Made by a program: the position numbers and the translations under genes | Notes under the pieces: model-generated | Database searches by the model: none | What the model saw: the letters and a program-made list of their open reading frames with translations, nothing else | Told to the model about the DNA's origin: nothing | Shown here: positions 5,239 through 6,273 of the stretch, piece after piece | How positions within the stretch are numbered: position 1 is the stretch's first letter | Layout of the letters: every line of letters begins with the position of its first letter | NCBI GenBank assembly: GCA_019689695.1 | Contig: JADGHA010000265.1 | Coordinates: 1 to 6,273 of the forward strand | Reading direction: 5' to 3' | DNA: 6,273 nucleotides | Source of the DNA: Micromonosporaceae bacterium | Lineage (GTDB): Bacteria; Actinomycetota; Actinomycetes; Mycobacteriales; Micromonosporaceae

Positions 5239-6273
5239 ATGCTCGACAACGAGCCCACCGGTTCCGCCGACGCGGCGGCACCGGTCGAGGGCGGCGAACC
5301 GGCCGGCACGGAACCGGCCGGCGCCACAGAGAACAGCACCACCGGCCGCACGCGCACCCCGCGCAAGCGGGCCGCGAGCGGCGCGGTGACGGAGGAGACC
5401 AGCGCGACGCCCACCCGGCGTCGTCGCAAGGCGGTTGTCACCGCCGGTACGGATGAAGCGGCCGAGCCGTCGCAGGAGGGACAGGCGCCGCCAGAGGTCC
5501 CAGCGGTACCGTCCGGTGACGAGGCGGCCGCCGAACCCCCACCACGGGCCCGCAGCCGACGGCGCAAGGCGGCGCAGGAGCCGGCGGTCGTCGAGGCCGC
5601 CACCCCCGGCGCGGAGGCGACGCCGACCGCGGTCGAGGTCCCGCCGCCCGTCGTTGACGCTGCGGTGGCGGCCGGCGAGCCCGAAGGTGCCGAGCCCACT
5701 GCTGGCGGGCCGGGCGGCGAGCCCGTGGCCAGCGGGCCGGCGGCTGACGAAGCCGCGCCGGGCGGCGAGGTCGTGGTGGTCGAGGAGCGCACCGTTCCGG
5801 AGCCGTCCGGCCCGACCCGGCGAGCCACCACCGCCGTACTGTTCATGGCTCCCGAGGTCGCCGAGGTCGAGCCGGCGCGACCCATCGCCGGAGAGGGCGA
5901 GGAGCCCGGCGAGCCGGCGGCCGGCGCGGCGGAGACCGTCCGCAGGCGCCGCCGCAGTCGCCGCACCACCGAGCCGGAGGAGGCGGCCGAGCAGCCGGGC
6001 CCGGAGCCGGTCGAGGCAGCCGCGGCGGAGGAAGAGCAGGCCGCCGACCAGGAGGCCGAGGAGGCGGAGGAGGCGACCGGCGGGCGCCGGCGCCGCCGCC
6101 GCGGCCGGCGCGGCCGGGGCCGGGGCAAGGGCACCCACGAGGAGTACAGCGAGGACGAGGCCACCGCCGCGGATACCGGGGAGGCGGCCGAGGAGGCCGG
6201 GGCCGAGCCGGTGACCCGGCGGCGGGGCCGGCGGCGCCGCCCGGGGGGGCGGGGGGGGGCGGGGGGGGGGGGG
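5239..6273 (+). CDS. rne: Ribonuclease E/G, N-terminal disordered extension (partial, runs off right edge)
   Basis: An open frame of 345 codons continues to the window edge with no stop. It reads MLDNEPTGSAD and is almost wholly Ala, Glu, Pro, Gly and Arg. Acidic, proline-rich stretches alternate with basic patches: residues 37-44, 60-64 (RRRRK), 103-110, 235-242, 283-297 and 327-334. This is typical of the long N-terminal extension of actinobacterial RNase E/G, the endonuclease that starts mRNA decay and processes rRNA. The basic patches probably bind RNA or partner proteins. The S1 and catalytic DNase I-like domains lie beyond the edge, so the call rests on composition, the MLDNEP-type start and the position after TIGR03960-TIGR03936. 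One hydrophobic island, A199-V-L-F-M-A-P205, breaks the disorder. A perfect 12-base direct repeat (5296-5307 and 5311-5322) encodes EPAG twice. The last ~10 residues come from a G-run that may be an artefact. Confidence 0.78.
   Translation, partial: MLDNEPTGSADAAAPVEGGEPAGTEPAGATENSTTGRTRTPRKRAASGAVTEETSATPTRRRRKAVVTAGTDEAAEPSQEGQAPPEVPAVPSGDEAAAEPPPRARSRRRKAAQEPAVVEAATPGAEATPTAVEVPPPVVDAAVAAGEPEGAEPTAGGPGGEPVASGPAADEAAPGGEVVVVEERTVPEPSGPTRRATTAVLFMAPEVAEVEPARPIAGEGEEPGEPAAGAAETVRRRRRSRRTTEPEEAAEQPGPEPVEAAAAEEEQAADQEAEEAEEATGGRRRRRRGRRGRGRGKGTHEEYSEDEATAADTGEAAEEAGAEPVTRRRGRRRRPGGRGGAGGGG
6243..6273. other. Near-homopolymer G run at the window end, probable sequencing or assembly artefact
   Basis: Of the last 31 bases all but two (the C at 6250 and the C at 6260) are G, rising to an unbroken 13-base G run at the edge. 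The preceding rne sequence is GC-rich but has normal codon variety. Poly-G tails are a known failure mode of two-colour sequencing chemistry and appear at contig ends, so the last residues of the predicted protein should not be trusted. Confidence 0.65.

Noticed and set aside
4830..6164. Minus-strand open frames (444 and 313 codons) opposite rne
   Set aside because: Ser/Ala/Arg or Gly/Arg low complexity mirrored from the repetitive rne coding strand; no start signal or recognisable domain.

Overview
The window is very GC-rich chromosomal DNA. Third codon positions are almost all G or C, which opens long spurious frames on both strands. The gene set and protein sequences fit a high-GC actinobacterium, most likely Micromonosporaceae (Micromonospora/Salinispora type); the family-level assignment is from memory and moderately sure. 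No mobile element, CRISPR array, tRNA or rRNA gene was seen.

Layout: (1) 1-222, minus strand, is the 5' end of a protein-coding gene that runs off the left edge. It has a good Shine-Dalgarno site and an acidic Pro/Ala/Glu-rich N-terminus built from four 7-residue repeats. (2) 223-391 is a divergent intergenic region with candidate promoters in both directions. (3) 392-1303, plus, encodes a GNAT-type N-acetyltransferase, probably read from a leaderless GTG. (4) 1304-1360 is a short gap with a GC-rich hairpin and then a perfect 6-bp dyad that overlaps a likely -10 box. (5) 1361-3298 encodes a TIGR03960-family B12-binding-type radical SAM protein. (6) 3298-4215 encodes a zinc-free quinone-oxidoreductase-like MDR enzyme that overlaps the previous stop by one base. 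(7) 4229-5020 encodes a DUF2344/TIGR03936 'radical SAM-linked' protein. (8) 5021-5238 is a 218-nt gap with two imperfect long stem-loops and no gene I can support. (9) 5239 to the right edge is the disordered Arg/Glu/Ala-rich N-terminal part of a ribonuclease E/G (rne), without its catalytic domain. The last ~31 bases are almost pure G and look like a contig-end artefact.

How they fit together: TIGR03960 and TIGR03936 proteins are partners (separate or fused) in many bacteria, and I recall them repeatedly lying beside rne/rng and the L21/L27 ribosomal protein genes. That suggests a role around RNA or ribosome maturation, but I know of no established reaction. Here an MDR oxidoreductase sits between the two partners, tightly coupled to the first. 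The most unusual points are this three-gene unknown-function cassette, the possible leaderless starts, the dyad over the radical SAM promoter, and the structured leader before rne. Nothing in the window is a clearly new defence or mobile system.
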